In this document: positions 52,861-63,576 of the stretch, piece after piece
Layout: each line of letters begins with the position of its first letter
How positions within the stretch are numbered: position 1 is the first letter of the stretch
From: an uncultured delta proteobacterium
GTDB taxonomy: Bacteria; Myxococcota; Myxococcia; Myxococcales; 40CM-4-68-19
DNA: 64,000 nt
Direction of reading: 5' to 3'
Assembly: GCA_903911145.1 (NCBI GenBank)
Contig: CAIWCD010000018.1
Location: 151,681 to 215,680 of the forward strand
Made by a program: the position numbers and the translations under genes
The notes under the pieces: model-generated
Seen by the model: the letters and a program-made list of their open reading frames with translations, nothing else
Told to the model about the DNA's origin: nothing
The model's database searches: none

Positions 52861-54411
52861 ATGATGGACGGTACTCCGGGAACGTTGGCCACGAGCGAGG
52901 CCCACTTCGGTCGACGCAAGTCTGATGCAGCGGCGGCGCTGGCCGATGCACGGCTGCATCGCAGTGCGTGGCGCGAGCTGGTTCGCACGCTGTGCGATCG
53001 TCTCGAGCAGGCCCAGCTTGAGTTTGCCTGGATCGATGACGCGCGCGATGCGTCTTCGCACGCGGCGCTCGTGCGCGGATCGGTTGCATTCGTCGAGCCG
53101 TGGCTCGCGAGCTGTGCCGAAGCTCTTGCGCTCGCGATGCCGCGCGTACCGCAAGGCACTGCTGGCCGCGTGCGTATCTGCACCTCGCTTGCGCCCGACG
53201 CCGTCCGCGCAGCGCTGGCAGGCTTGAGTGATCTTCGCGAATCGAGCGTCTGGATCGCACGCGGAGATCCTGCGCGCGAGCAGCTCGCGGATTCGCTCAA
53301 CTTCCAGTCGGTCGAGTTTCTCGGCTCACCTCAGCGTCCTGCGCAGGACGCGGTGTCCTCGCTGTTCGCTCCAGGCGCGCTCGAACTCGCTGCTCTGCGC
53401 GGCGCCGATGTGCTGCGCCTCTTGTCCTGCGCACGTGCCTTCGCTGTCTCGCTTGGCGATGCCGCCGATTCGTCGGACGAGACCGGTCCGTTCGCTCTCG
53501 GTGCCCTGCTCGCCGGGATGGCGGCACGGGGCGCGGGACAGGTCCACTTGAGCTTCCCTCCCGCGCTGCGGGCGCTCGAGCATTGGATCGAGTTTGCCGC
53601 CGGCCTGCTCCCCGCCGAGTCGCGCATCGGAATCTTTGGCGGCGAGCCGCTCGCGCAGGCCACCGCCTACGGGAACGATCGCTGGCTGATCGATTGCCGC
53701 TTCGATGCGCAGACGCAGACTCCTGCGCTCTCCGCGCGCGCGCATCGTCTCGTGGCCGCGGGTGTTCCGATGCTCCAGCTCGCGCTGCCCGCGCGCGATG
53801 CGCTGGTTGGTGAACTGGTTCGCTGGGACCTTGCGCTCGGTTTCGCTGCAGAGCTCACGAAGAGCAACTGGCCTCGTGCACGCCTCGCGCACGCAGCGTC
53901 GGCGTTCCTCACGTCACTTGGCGAGCCCGCGTTGCGGCAGCCACCGCTCTCCCTCTTTGCGGCACCCGCGCACGCGCACGTCCTGCGCAAGGTCGCCGGT
54001 ACGCTTGGGACGGCCGCGCAGGGTTCGGTGCCTCACTGGCTTGCTGCGCACCTCGCGCTCGCCGAGCCCGGAGATTTCGTCGCGCTGCATTTCTCCGCGC
54101 TTGGCACCGAGAAGAATCGAGAAGCGCTCTCGTCGCTCCAGACCGCTCTGGGAGCGGCTTCGCGCGTTCCTGTGCGCGCGATGTTCTCGCTGCCTGGACG
54201 GAGTCCGGACGACGCCACGCCGGCCCGACTGCTCGACTGCGCCGCCACGTCGTCGCGCGGGCTCTACCTGTTGCTCGACGACGAAGACGAGCGGACCCTT
54301 GTCGCGCTCGCCTCCGCCGGACGCCGGGTTGTGCTTCTTCGCGCGGTTGACGGAGAGCCGACCGCGCTCTTCTCCACGCTGGGGGCGGCTGCGGAGCTGC
54401 TCGCGCGCTAG
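52861..54411 (+). CDS. Degenerate phosphoglucose-isomerase-like (SIS fold) protein
   Basis: This 516-residue protein has no obvious catalytic motif. Its middle, however, follows the pattern of the phosphoglucose isomerase part of transaldolase-Pgi fusions. AVSSLFAPGALELAALRGADVLRLL parallels the family's FSxLSxFGLVPAALxGxDxxxLL, and ALLAGMAARGAGQVHLSFPPAL...HWIEFAAGLLPAESRIGIFGGEP parallels LGxAxxxGRDKxTxxxSPxL...WxEQLxAESTGKxGxGxxPVxGEP. The key residues of those motifs (RDK, QLxAESTGK) are lost. PGDFVALHFSALGTEKNREALSSL near 380 also fits. I infer a non-catalytic paralogue, perhaps a scaffold or regulator, in the slot where Tal-Pgi usually sits. It lies 6 bases after tkt. Confidence 0.6.
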   Translation: MMDGTPGTLATSEAHFGRRKSDAAAALADARLHRSAWRELVRTLCDRLEQAQLEFAWIDDARDASSHAALVRGSVAFVEPWLASCAEALALAMPRVPQGTAGRVRICTSLAPDAVRAALAGLSDLRESSVWIARGDPAREQLADSLNFQSVEFLGSPQRPAQDAVSSLFAPGALELAALRGADVLRLLSCARAFAVSLGDAADSSDETGPFALGALLAGMAARGAGQVHLSFPPALRALEHWIEFAAGLLPAESRIGIFGGEPLAQATAYGNDRWLIDCRFDAQTQTPALSARAHRLVAAGVPMLQLALPARDALVGELVRWDLALGFAAELTKSNWPRARLAHAASAFLTSLGEPALRQPPLSLFAAPAHAHVLRKVAGTLGTAAQGSVPHWLAAHLALAEPGDFVALHFSALGTEKNREALSSLQTALGAASRVPVRAMFSLPGRSPDDATPARLLDCAATSSRGLYLLLDDEDERTLVALASAGRRVVLLRAVDGEPTALFSTLGAAAELLAR

Positions 54412-54450
54412 CGACGGTAACCTTTTCCTTCACGATCAACGGGAGACAAC

Positions 54451-55353
54451 ATGGAAATCGCGATGCTGGGGCTTGGCAAGATGGGCGGCAACATGGTGCA
54501 GCGCCTGCTCCTGGGTGGACACCGCGTGATCGCCTACGACGTGAACGCGAAGCTCGCCGACGAGCTCTCCGCGCAGCATGGCGCGGTCGCCGCCCACACG
54601 CTCGACGAGGTGATCGCGAAGTTCACCGGCCCTCGCGCGATCTGGACGATGGTGCCCGCGGGGAAGATCACCGACGAGCTGGTCGCGACGCTCGCCTCGA
54701 AGATGTCGCCGGGCGATGTGCTGATCGACGGTGGCAACTCGAACTTCCGCGATTCGCAGCGCCACGCGGTCGAACTCGCGAAGAAGGGAATCGGCTTCCT
54801 CGACGCCGGCACCTCGGGCGGCATCTGGGGACTCAAGGTCGGCTACTGCCTGATGGTCGGTGGCGAGGCGAAGGATTTCGCGCACTGCGAGCCGGCCTTC
54901 AAGACGCTCGCGCCGAAAGACGGTCTGCTGCACACCGGTCCCGCGGGCTCGGGCCACTTCACCAAGATGGTCCACAACGGCATCGAGTACGGCCTGATGG
55001 CCGCGTACGCCGAGGGGTTCGAGATCCTCAAGACCTCGCCGTTCGGTGAGCTGCCGCTGCCGAAGGTCGCCGCGCTCTGGAACCAGGGCTCGGTTGTGCG
55101 CAGCTGGCTGCTCGAGCTGCTCGCCGACGCGCTCGCGAAGGATCCGCATCTCGATCAGCTGAAAGGTTTTGTCGAGGATTCCGGCGAGGGCCGCTGGACC
55201 GTGCAGGCCGCGATCGATCAGAACGTTCCCGCGCCGGTGATCACGCTCTCGCTCCTGCAGCGCATTGCATCGCGGCAGGACGAATCGTTCAGCGCCAAGG
55301 TGCAGGCGGCCTTGCGCAACGAGTTCGGCGGCCACGCGGTCAAGAAGGTTTAA
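54451..55353 (+). CDS. gnd: 6-phosphogluconate dehydrogenase (decarboxylating), short form
   Basis: This enzyme oxidises and decarboxylates 6-phosphogluconate to ribulose 5-phosphate. The 300-residue protein is the short GntZ/YqeC-like class rather than the 470-residue form. It has the Rossmann motif MLGLGKMGGNM, DGGNSNFRDS, DAGTSGGIWGLKVGYCLMVGG and the catalytic Lys/Asn in HFTKMVHNGIEYGLM. GGGAGA precedes the ATG. The short class is often NAD-linked, but cofactor choice cannot be fixed from the sequence alone. It lies between the PGI-like gene and zwf in the same operon. Confidence 0.95.
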   Translation: MEIAMLGLGKMGGNMVQRLLLGGHRVIAYDVNAKLADELSAQHGAVAAHTLDEVIAKFTGPRAIWTMVPAGKITDELVATLASKMSPGDVLIDGGNSNFRDSQRHAVELAKKGIGFLDAGTSGGIWGLKVGYCLMVGGEAKDFAHCEPAFKTLAPKDGLLHTGPAGSGHFTKMVHNGIEYGLMAAYAEGFEILKTSPFGELPLPKVAALWNQGSVVRSWLLELLADALAKDPHLDQLKGFVEDSGEGRWTVQAAIDQNVPAPVITLSLLQRIASRQDESFSAKVQAALRNEFGGHAVKKV

Positions 55354-55369
55354 GGGGCACCCCCAAGCC

Positions 55370-56920
55370 ATGCCCTACCTTCCCGAGCACGACGAAGTTC
55401 CCAATCCGCTCAGCGCTGGTCTGCGCGCGGCCACCACGCCCGAGCCGTGCGCGGTGGTCGTCTTCGGTGCGAGCGGGGATCTCGCGCATCGCAAGCTGAT
55501 GCCGGCGTTCTACAACCTTGCGCTCGGCGGTCATCTCCCGGGCGCGTTCGGCGTGGTCGGCGTCGCGATCACCGACTTCGACGACAACAAATTCCGCGCC
55601 GAGATGCGCGAAGCAGTCGGCAAGTTCTCGCGCATCAAGCCGGTGCAGGAGGAGGTCTGGCAGGACTTCGCCGATGGCATGCGCTACGTGAACGGCGGCT
55701 TCGACGATCCCGCGACGTTCCAGAAGCTCAAGGCGAAACTCGAGGAGCTCGATCACACGCGGGCGACGCGCGGCAACCGGCTCTTCTACTGCGCGACGCC
55801 GCCCTCGACGTTCGCGATGATCCTCAAGGGCCTCAAGGACGCGGGCCTCATCTATCCTCCCAACCATCCCTGCTACAGCCGCATCGTCGTCGAGAAGCCG
55901 TTCGGCCACGACCTCGCGTCGGCGCGCGCGCTCAACAAGATGGTGCTCGAGGTGCTCGACGAGAAGCAGGTCTTCCGCATCGATCACTATCTCGGAAAAG
56001 AGACGGTGCAGAACCTCATGGTGCTGCGCTTCGCCAACTCGATCTGGGAGCCGCTCTGGAACAACAAGTACGTCGATCACGTCGAGATCACGGCGGGTGA
56101 AGAGCTCGGCATCGAGGCGCGCGGCAAGTACTACGAGGAGGCCGGCATCCTCCGCGACATGATCCAGAATCACGTGCTGCAGCTGGTGACGCTCACGGCG
56201 ATGGAGCCGCCCGTGGCGTTCGACGCGGACGCGGTGCGCGACGAGAAATTGAAAGTGCTGCGCGCGATCCGGCCGATCATCGGGCCCGACGAAGTGGCGC
56301 AGAGCGTGGTGGTCGGCCAGTACACCGCGGGCAGCATCTTCGGCGCAGACGTCGCTGGCTATCGGCAGGAGGCGAACGTCGCCGCGGACTCGCGCACGCC
56401 CACGTATGTCGCGCTCAAACTCCTGATCAACAACTGGCGCTGGGACGGCGTGCCGTTCTACGTGCGGTCGGGAAAGCGGCTCCCCAAGCGGGCCACAGAG
56501 ATCGCGGTGCACTTCAAGCCGCTGCCGCACTCGCTCTTCGGCGCGGGCGCGACGCAGCCGAACGTGCTCGTCGTGCGCGTGCAGCCCGAGGAAGGAATCG
56601 CGCTGCGCTTCTCGGCGAAGGTGCCGGGCGAGAGATATCGACCGCGCACAGTGAGCATGGATTTCCGCTACGGCACCGCGTTCGGCTCGGCGTCGCCAGA
56701 GGCGTACGAGCGGCTTCTCCTCGATGCGATGCGCGGAGACCAGACGCTCTTCACGCGCAAGGATGAGGTCGAGGCCGCGTGGAAGCTGGTCGATCAGATC
56801 CTGCGCGTGATCGAATCTCCCGAGGCGCCGCGGCTCTGCGAATACGAAGCGGGCAGCTGGGGCCCGAGCGAAGCGGACCAGCTTCTGTCGCTCGATGGAC
56901 GTGCGTGGAGGCGGCTATGA
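55370..56920 (+). CDS. zwf: Glucose-6-phosphate dehydrogenase
   Basis: G6PDH catalyses the first oxidative pentose-phosphate step, making 6-phosphogluconolactone and NAD(P)H. The 516-residue protein has the nucleotide motif VVFGASGDLAHRKLMPAFYNL, the substrate-binding RIDHYLGKETVQNLMVLRFAN with the catalytic His nearby, the EKPFGHD motif, and the C-terminal YVRSGKRLPKRATEIAV. I chose the ATG at 55370, since the upstream frame overlaps gnd. It is followed by opcA in an ATGA overlap. Confidence 0.97.
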   Translation: MPYLPEHDEVPNPLSAGLRAATTPEPCAVVVFGASGDLAHRKLMPAFYNLALGGHLPGAFGVVGVAITDFDDNKFRAEMREAVGKFSRIKPVQEEVWQDFADGMRYVNGGFDDPATFQKLKAKLEELDHTRATRGNRLFYCATPPSTFAMILKGLKDAGLIYPPNHPCYSRIVVEKPFGHDLASARALNKMVLEVLDEKQVFRIDHYLGKETVQNLMVLRFANSIWEPLWNNKYVDHVEITAGEELGIEARGKYYEEAGILRDMIQNHVLQLVTLTAMEPPVAFDADAVRDEKLKVLRAIRPIIGPDEVAQSVVVGQYTAGSIFGADVAGYRQEANVAADSRTPTYVALKLLINNWRWDGVPFYVRSGKRLPKRATEIAVHFKPLPHSLFGAGATQPNVLVVRVQPEEGIALRFSAKVPGERYRPRTVSMDFRYGTAFGSASPEAYERLLLDAMRGDQTLFTRKDEVEAAWKLVDQILRVIESPEAPRLCEYEAGSWGPSEADQLLSLDGRAWRRL

Positions 56921-58074
56921 ACGAGGGCCAGACAGGCGAGCGGATGAGCGCGGGCGCGAGCGGCAAGATGCGCACGGGCGAGCTCGAGGTTCGCTTCGCC
57001 GACAGCATCGACATCGTCAAGTTGCGGGCGATGCTCGCCGCCGCGCGCGAGAGGGCCGGGGCGCCCCTCGAGCGGATCCTCACGCTCAATCTCGTCGGCA
57101 TCCACTTCAGCGACGCGAGCTGGGAGAAGGCGCTCATCGGTCTCGAGGCCGCGAGTGCGCTGCACCCGGCGCGCATCGTCGGACTCATCGCGATCCCCGG
57201 CGAGGAGGAGAGCGTGGTGACCGCGCGGGTGGCGGTCGCGCGCCCGAAGGGAGCGGCGTTCTTTGTCGAGAGGATCGTGCTGCGTGCGAGTGGAAAATCG
57301 GTGCGCAGACTCGAATCGGCGCTGACGGAATTGCTCGTTCCCGAGGTTCCGATCGTCGTCTCATGGGGCGGCAGGATGGAAGGCGCGCTGCTCAAGCGTG
57401 CGCTCGAAACGGCGGATCGGTTCATCGTCGATTCGAGCACGCGGCCGCCTTCTTCACTGAGCGAAATCGATAACCTCGTCGGCCACGGCGCGCCGATCGG
57501 CGATCTCGCGTGGGCGCGGATCTTTCCCTGGCAGTGCCTCGCCGCCGAGGTGCTCGACATTCCCAATCTTCGAGAGCACCGCGGCAACATCCAGACCGTG
57601 AAGATCACCAGCGCGGGGCCGCCCGGTGCAGAGGCGATGCTGCTGGCGGGCTGGTTCATCTCCCGCATCAGAAACGTCGATGTGTCGATCGTCGTCGGCC
57701 CGGAGCCCTCGCCGGACAGCGCGCCGCCGCCCGTCTCGCCGCAGCTGGAGGTCTCGGGAAGCGGCGGAAAGGTCAACGTGGTGCCTCCTGCGCCGCAGCG
57801 GCTCCTCGTTGGACAGATCGCTGCGCTCGAGTTCTTCGCTCCGCCCGTCACGGTCGCGCTGCGTCGGGAGAAGAATGGGATTCTCGATGCGCAGGTGAGC
57901 GGCGACGACGATGGCGACGTCGCGCACCGGCTGCGTCTGCCCGCGGCGACGCCGGGAAGCCTGCTCGTGCAGGAGCTCAAGCTGCTCGCGGGTTGCGATG
58001 AGGTCTACGCATCGTCGTTGCGCGAGGCGAGCCGCTTCGAGGCGAGCTACCGCGGCTCGGAGACGCCGGCGTGA
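56917..58074 (+). CDS. opcA: OpcA-like glucose-6-phosphate dehydrogenase assembly protein
   Basis: OpcA binds and activates or assembles G6PDH in cyanobacteria and actinobacteria. This 385-residue protein follows zwf directly (ATGA overlap). It shows the family layout: an N-terminal domain with LTLNLVGIHFS...IVGLIAIPGEE, a central VPIVVSWGGRMEG...ADRFIVDSSTR, the DLAWARIFPWQCLAAEVLD motif, and a C-terminal domain with GSLLVQELKLLAGCDEVYASSLR. It has no enzymatic signature. Its presence suggests redox or allosteric control of G6PDH here. Confidence 0.88.
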   Translation: MNEGQTGERMSAGASGKMRTGELEVRFADSIDIVKLRAMLAAARERAGAPLERILTLNLVGIHFSDASWEKALIGLEAASALHPARIVGLIAIPGEEESVVTARVAVARPKGAAFFVERIVLRASGKSVRRLESALTELLVPEVPIVVSWGGRMEGALLKRALETADRFIVDSSTRPPSSLSEIDNLVGHGAPIGDLAWARIFPWQCLAAEVLDIPNLREHRGNIQTVKITSAGPPGAEAMLLAGWFISRIRNVDVSIVVGPEPSPDSAPPPVSPQLEVSGSGGKVNVVPPAPQRLLVGQIAALEFFAPPVTVALRREKNGILDAQVSGDDDGDVAHRLRLPAATPGSLLVQELKLLAGCDEVYASSLREASRFEASYRGSETPA

Positions 58075-58811
58075 GTGAAGTCCTGGTGGTGTCGGATGGC
58101 GCGGCGGCCGCGCAGGCTGCAGCCGAGCTGTTCGTCGAGTCGGTGGCAGGCGCTGCGGCGGCACGGGGGCGTGCGCTGGTGGCGCTCACGGGAGGCTCGT
58201 CGGCGGCTCCGCTCTATGCGGCGCTGCGCGAGGAGCCGTGGCGTTCGCGTGTTCCGTGGGAGCGGCTCGAGCTGTTCTGCGGTGACGAGCGCTGCGTGCC
58301 CGAGAGCGATCCGCGCAGCAACTACGGTCTCGCCGCGCGCGAGCTCTTCTCGCGCACGCCCGTTGAAGCTGCACGTCTGCACCGCCTGCGCGGCGAAGCG
58401 CTCGATCTCGAGGAGGAAGCCAAGCGCGCCGAGGCTGAGCTGCGCGACGTTGCGGGACATCCCTGCCGCCTCGATCTGATGCTGCTCGGACTTGGCCCCG
58501 ATGGGCACGTGCTTTCTCTGTTCGCGGGCGTCGAGAGCTCGTCGCTGCGCGGAGACGCGAAGCTCGTCTGGGCTGTCGAGGCGCCGGTTGCGCTCGAGCC
58601 GAAAGTGCCGCGCCTGACCTTCTCTCCGACGATGCTCGTCACCGCGCGAACGGTCGTGTTGCAGGCCTCTGGTTCCGCCAAGGCCGACGCGCTCGCCCGC
58701 GCCCTGCGCGGTCCGGATGATCTGGTCGGCTGTCCCGCGCAGTGGTTGCGCCACGCTTCAGGCCGCGTTGTGGTCGTCGCCGATTCGGCCGCTGCCGCGA
58801 AGCTCGCGTAG
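58071..58811 (+). CDS. pgl: 6-phosphogluconolactonase
   Basis: This DevB-type lactonase hydrolyses 6-phosphogluconolactone between the Zwf and Gnd steps. The 246-residue protein has ALTGGSSAAPLYAAL, ELFCGDERCVPESDPRSNYGLA and MLLGLGPDGHVLSLFAG, the family's catalytic and phosphate-binding motifs. GTG at 58071 overlaps the opcA stop. It ends the operon, 15 bases from the convergent sspB gene. Confidence 0.94.
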   Translation: MSEVLVVSDGAAAAQAAAELFVESVAGAAAARGRALVALTGGSSAAPLYAALREEPWRSRVPWERLELFCGDERCVPESDPRSNYGLAARELFSRTPVEAARLHRLRGEALDLEEEAKRAEAELRDVAGHPCRLDLMLLGLGPDGHVLSLFAGVESSSLRGDAKLVWAVEAPVALEPKVPRLTFSPTMLVTARTVVLQASGSAKADALARALRGPDDLVGCPAQWLRHASGRVVVVADSAAAAKLA

Positions 58812-58826
58812 TCGCAGCAAACGCCT

Positions 58827-59390
58827 CTATCGAACGATGCGTAGATGTCCGCGCGCCGGTGCGCTCGCGGCCGGATTCTCCGTCGGCGCCACCTCGGTAC
58901 TCGTCGGCGCGGTTTCGCTTTTCGCGCTGGTGATCTCGCCAGGCTCTTCGGGCTTCGTCTCTTCGCGCACCAACGCGGTCGGCTCGTCGACGCTCTCGAC
59001 CGCCACCAGAGCGGGCCGGCGGCGCTTCGGCCCATTCGCCTTCTCCTCCGCAGCCTGCTCGGCGGCAGCAGCTTCCACAACTTCCGTCGGCAGATCTTCC
59101 GCCCAGACCTGGCTCGCCCCGGTGACTGTCGACGTCAGCCCGAACACCGCGCTCCACGGCAACTGGCACTGGAACGGCCGACCACCGAACGAGAGCGTCG
59201 CCTGCACATGCGTGTCGTCGATGACCAGATCGGGGATGCCGTAGCGCAGACTGAGATTGATGCGCAGGTGCGGATCCTGCGCGAGCTGCGGTGGCACGGA
59301 GACGCCCGGCCGGCGCGCATCGAGGTGGAGCATCACGATGCCGCGCTCGAGATACATGAGCAGCGTCTTCTGTTTTTCGGGCGGCTTCAT
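58827..59390 (-). CDS. sspB: SspB-like ClpXP specificity-enhancing factor
   Basis: SspB delivers ssrA-tagged proteins to ClpXP. The 187-residue protein has the core (about 9-100): LLMYLERGIVMLHLDARRPGVSVPPQL, LRINLSLRYGIPDLVIDDTHVQATLSFGGRPFQCQLPWSAVFGL. A long, flexible, acidic and Ala-rich tail follows and ends in RGHLRIVR, which corresponds to the ClpX-docking (XB) motif of other SspB proteins (LRVVK). Both ends of a tethering adaptor are therefore visible. It is convergent with pgl; the MsbA-like gene lies upstream of its start only after 49 bases of sequence on the same strand. Confidence 0.88.
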   Translation of the reverse strand: MKPPEKQKTLLMYLERGIVMLHLDARRPGVSVPPQLAQDPHLRINLSLRYGIPDLVIDDTHVQATLSFGGRPFQCQLPWSAVFGLTSTVTGASQVWAEDLPTEVVEAAAAEQAAEEKANGPKRRRPALVAVESVDEPTALVREETKPEEPGEITSAKSETAPTSTEVAPTENPAASAPARGHLRIVR

Positions 59391-59439
59391 GGCGTGGCGT
59401 CTATCCGATCACGACCGCGTCCAGCAAGGGGCGGCGCGC

Positions 59440-61323
<1,884 letters not shown>

Positions 61324-61517
61324 CGGAGCGCAGCTATATCGTGATGAGCGGTGCGCTGGGATCGATGATCGACTCCCGTCGCACCTCGATAGCGCTACCC
61401 ATCGCACCGTTGTCTCTCTGCCTGCGGGAGGGACCGGTCGGCGTGATGATCGGCGCATCTTTCGACCGAGCAGTTCGCGAGAGCGCGGCGCGAGGTTTCG
61501 TGTAGGTTCCGCGCCGC

Positions 61518-62357
61518 ATGGCCGACGTGAATGCAAACGAGATGGAGCGCGCCGCCTCTCGCGCAGAGCAGAGCGGCCCGCTTGCGCGCGCAGGACACGT
61601 GCTCTTTCGCTGGCGCAGCTTCACGCCGGTGCCGCTGATCGCGATCGCGCTGCCGCTCATCTGGAGCTCGCGCGGCGACGATCATTCTCCTCTGTGGCTG
61701 CTCGCCGGGATCGCGCTCTGCGTGATGGGACAAGCGCTGCGTGCGTGGGTTCTCGGGCTCGTCACCGATGGCACGTCGGGCCAGAACGAGAAGCTGATCG
61801 CGACCGGCCTCAACACGAGCGGGCCATATTCGCATACGCGAAATCCGCTCTATCTGGGCAACCTCGGCATCTCGCTCGGGCTCTGCCTCGTCGCGCACTC
61901 GGCGCTGCTCTTCGCGCTCACCGCGACGCTCTTCTTCATTCAATACGCAGCGATCATCTCGGTCGAAGAGGCGTTCCTCAGAGAACGATTCGGCGCCGAG
62001 TACGAGGCGTTCTGCGCGCGAGTGCCGCGCTTCTTTCCGAGCATGGTTCCGCGCGTCGCTGCGGATGCGAAGGCGCGCAAGACTCCCTGGTCGCTCGCGC
62101 GCGCGATCCGCAAGGAGCACAACCCGGTGACGTCGTGGCTGCTCCTTTCGCTGCTCTTTCTCGGGATGGATCGCGCTGTGCCGCAACTGGCTCGAGGCGC
62201 GCGCTTCTCGATGAGCGGGCTTGCGCTCTGGCCGATCGCGATCGCCGCACTCGTCGTGATCGCGCTCTGGCTGACCGCGAAGGGCTGGAAGCACCATTGG
62301 CTCTCGGGGAACTTCGTCGCGGACCTCAAGCGACGCGTGCGCGAGACGGCGCGCTAG
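61518..62357 (+). CDS. Isoprenylcysteine carboxyl-methyltransferase-family membrane protein
   Basis: This 279-residue protein has about six hydrophobic helices and the ICMT/PEMT-like signature GPYSHTRNPLYLGNLG, followed by EEAFLRERFGAEYEAFCARVPRFFP. Bacterial members are methyltransferases of lipids or of unknown targets. An N-terminal charged segment of about 30 residues precedes the first helix. TAGGTT (61503-61508) lies 9 bases before the ATG and no ribosome-binding site is visible, so the start may be leaderless. The TAG stop shares the palindrome CTAG with the stop of the convergent ankyrin gene. Confidence 0.85.
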   Translation: MADVNANEMERAASRAEQSGPLARAGHVLFRWRSFTPVPLIAIALPLIWSSRGDDHSPLWLLAGIALCVMGQALRAWVLGLVTDGTSGQNEKLIATGLNTSGPYSHTRNPLYLGNLGISLGLCLVAHSALLFALTATLFFIQYAAIISVEEAFLRERFGAEYEAFCARVPRFFPSMVPRVAADAKARKTPWSLARAIRKEHNPVTSWLLLSLLFLGMDRAVPQLARGARFSMSGLALWPIAIAALVVIALWLTAKGWKHHWLSGNFVADLKRRVRETAR

Positions 62358-63373
62358 GCTCGTTTCGTTTTCTTCTCGTAGCGTCGGTAGAGCGCGGCAC
62401 GCGCTTCCCATTCCGTCGCGTCCGGGTCGCCGCGTTCGCGGAGCCGAAGCGCATAGTTCGCCGCCTCTTGCCCGGGCGTTCTGCCTTCGACCTCGCCGAA
62501 GGCCGGGTCGGCTCCGTGTTTCAGCAGCAGCTCAACGAGCTCGAGTGGTGCCGTCTCCGCGCAGATCAACGGTGTCTTGCGTTGGCCCTTCACGCGCGCA
62601 TTCACCTTGGCACCGTGCGCGAGCAGGAGCGCTGCAATCTGCGTGTGTCCGCGATTCGCAGCCCACATCAACGGCGTGTATCCGTGAAGACCGATCCCAT
62701 TCACGTCTGCGCCGCGCGCGATGAGCGCCGCAACGACGTCGATCAATCCGCTCATCGTGCTCCGCTGAAGCTCCTCGAACTTCTCCTTCGCAGTCACGAC
62801 TGCGCCTTGCTCAATCAGAAACAGTGCAGCCCCGCACTGGTTCGCCAGCACCGCTTCAATCAGCGGCGAGTTGCCCTTCACCTCCGCGCGGATATCCGCT
62901 CCTTCAAGCAGCAGCTGCTTCAACATGTCGAGCTTGCCCTCGCGCGCCGCGGCAAACAGTCGAGGCACGCTGCCCGGCCGCCCCTGCTTCGCGTCGACTT
63001 CCTGCCGGATCTGGGATGCCTTCTCGAACAGCAAGTCCAACCCGAGAGAGTCCTGCTGATCCTCAAACGCGCTCTCGCCGATTCCATCGGCCCACTGGCT
63101 CTCGGTGAACTCGACCAGCAAGTTCAGCTCGCGCTTCGTCAACTGGCGCGCGGTGCGGTAACGAGTGACGAGCTCAAGCGTCTGCCTCGACTTGTCGTAA
63201 ACAAGCTTGAGCGAACCTCCGATGATCCCGATGTCGCTGAGCGGCGGCCCGAGGTGGTCGCTGCACTCTTCGTCTGTCTCGAGGCCATCGAGCTGTTTGA
63301 GCGCCTTGGCCGCTGCGGCGGCTTTCGTCTTCGCAATCGTCGCGTTTGCATGCGCTGAGATGATGACGTTCAT
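62354..63373 (-). CDS. Ankyrin-repeat protein
   Basis: This 339-residue protein has a non-repeat N-terminal region (about 1-140, helical) and then ankyrin repeats: PRLFAAAREGKLDMLKQLLLEGADIRAE, SPLIEAVLANQCGAALFLIEQGA, GYTPLMWAANRGHTQIAALLLAHGAKVNA, and TPLICAETAPLELVELLLKHGADP. It has no signal peptide. Such proteins mediate protein-protein contact; partners are unknown. ATG 63373 is chosen as the first in a good helical start. Its stop overlaps the ICMT-family gene's stop by 4 bases (CTAG). Confidence 0.85.
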   Translation of the reverse strand: MNVIISAHANATIAKTKAAAAAKALKQLDGLETDEECSDHLGPPLSDIGIIGGSLKLVYDKSRQTLELVTRYRTARQLTKRELNLLVEFTESQWADGIGESAFEDQQDSLGLDLLFEKASQIRQEVDAKQGRPGSVPRLFAAAREGKLDMLKQLLLEGADIRAEVKGNSPLIEAVLANQCGAALFLIEQGAVVTAKEKFEELQRSTMSGLIDVVAALIARGADVNGIGLHGYTPLMWAANRGHTQIAALLLAHGAKVNARVKGQRKTPLICAETAPLELVELLLKHGADPAFGEVEGRTPGQEAANYALRLRERGDPDATEWEARAALYRRYEKKTKRA

Positions 63374-63497
63374 GCTCGAGAACCTAGCTCGCATCGGGCG
63401 TAGAGAGTGCCCCGGATTGCGCTCGCTCTTTCCCTTCGCCGAGGAACGCGCAGTCGAGGCGCGGCCGGAGTCGATCATCGAGGCCGCGCACAGCGGA

Positions 63498-63568
63498 GGC
63501 TTCCCCCGTGGGGGGAAGCCAGAGCGAGCACGGATCGATGATCGATCCGTGCGCGCCGCCCACCACGC
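63498..63568. repeat. Palindromic repeat (family B), second copy
   Basis: It lies downstream of the kinase gene and contains three structures: GGCTTCCCCC-GTG-GGGGGAAGCC (63498-63520); CACGGATCGAT-G-ATCGATCCGTG (63529-63551); and GCCGCCCACCACGC (63555-63568), the complement of 5224-5237. AGCGAGCACGG (63523-63533) is the complement of 5259-5269. Order and the 21-base spacing match the copy at 5176-5391. The rest of the 203-base gap to the ankyrin gene shows nothing distinctive. Confidence 0.65.
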
Positions 63569-63576
63569 TTGCTTCG

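Noticed and set aside
61345..61490. Possible third copy of the family B palindrome
   Set aside because: GATCGACTCCCG and a C-rich/G-rich block resemble family B, but arms and spacing do not align convincingly.
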